In this document: in pieces, positions 63,948-64,000 of the stretch | How the letters are laid out: each line of letters starts with the position of its first letter | Numbering within the stretch: position 1 is the stretch's first letter | Assembly: GCA_934047225.1 (NCBI GenBank) | Contig: OW203983.1 | Coordinates: 42,838,310-42,902,309, forward strand | Source: Ypsolopha sequella | Lineage: Eukaryota; Arthropoda; Insecta; Lepidoptera; Ypsolophidae | DNA: 64,000 bases | Direction: 5' to 3' | The notes under the pieces: generated by a model | The model's input: the letters and a program-made list of their open reading frames with translations, nothing else | What the model was told of the DNA's origin: nothing | The model's database searches: none | Program-made: the position numbers and the translations under genes

Positions 63948-64000
63948 GAACTATATTATTGTAATGATTTAGATTTATCTGTTATGTTATAATAATTTTG

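Overview
The window is eukaryotic and almost certainly from a moth or butterfly (Lepidoptera). It is AT-rich and shows a spliceosomal intron, LTR and non-LTR retrotransposons, pol III-type tRNA-like heads and many inverted-repeat elements. It also carries dispersed sequences I recognise as common in lepidopteran genomes: the GGGTTCCGT/ACGGAACCC motif next to GGACAGACGG, the AACCGACTTCAAAAAGGAGG repeat, and LINE tails containing CTGCTGGACATA. I see no complete host gene. There are two weak candidate host exons (3911-4110 on the minus strand and 53959-54152 on the plus strand). Everything else is mobile DNA, mobile-element debris or tandem repeats.

Layout. 1-9,700: debris, a 781-bp inverted-repeat element (824-1604), and a degenerate copy of a reverse transcriptase/endonuclease element (4646-5827) with a 3' stub of the same family (8288-8365). 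9,707-12,619: an intact 970-codon non-LTR retrotransposon ORF with an N-terminal C2H2 finger, a central RT with a YLDD box, and a C-terminal restriction-like endonuclease with a CCHC knuckle. 12,770-17,690: inverted-repeat elements, LINE tails and another 3' stub of that family. 17,699-30,063: the most striking locus, three head-to-tail copies of an 1841-bp Crypton-like tyrosine-recombinase transposon with no spacer between them. The third is split by a complete, young-looking BEL/Pao LTR retrotransposon (22,599-29,434; 465-bp LTRs, 5-bp target duplication, uninterrupted polyprotein).

30,400-49,150 holds three higher-order tandem arrays: 35-bp units in a 315-bp super-repeat, 42-bp units, and 76-bp units in a 152-bp dimer. 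Between them lie LINE fragments, a tRNA-like sequence and inverted-repeat elements. 49,500-64,000 is dense in MITE-like palindromes, tRNA-derived SINEs, RTE/jockey/CR1-like LINE C-termini, a hAT-like remnant and the 3' part of a Penelope-like element.

How the parts relate. The only potentially functional proteins are the Crypton recombinase (copies 1 and 2), the BEL/Pao polyprotein and the restriction-like-endonuclease LINE. The Crypton array is what a circular intermediate, or repeated integration at an existing end, would leave behind. A structural theme crosses families: the Crypton right end, a four-copy dispersed element and the hairpin inside the 824-1604 element all carry stem-loops whose tip reads close to TCGCTTCGCTC. 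I know of no named function for it, and it is my best candidate for something undescribed. Family names rest on motif recognition by eye; no database search was run.
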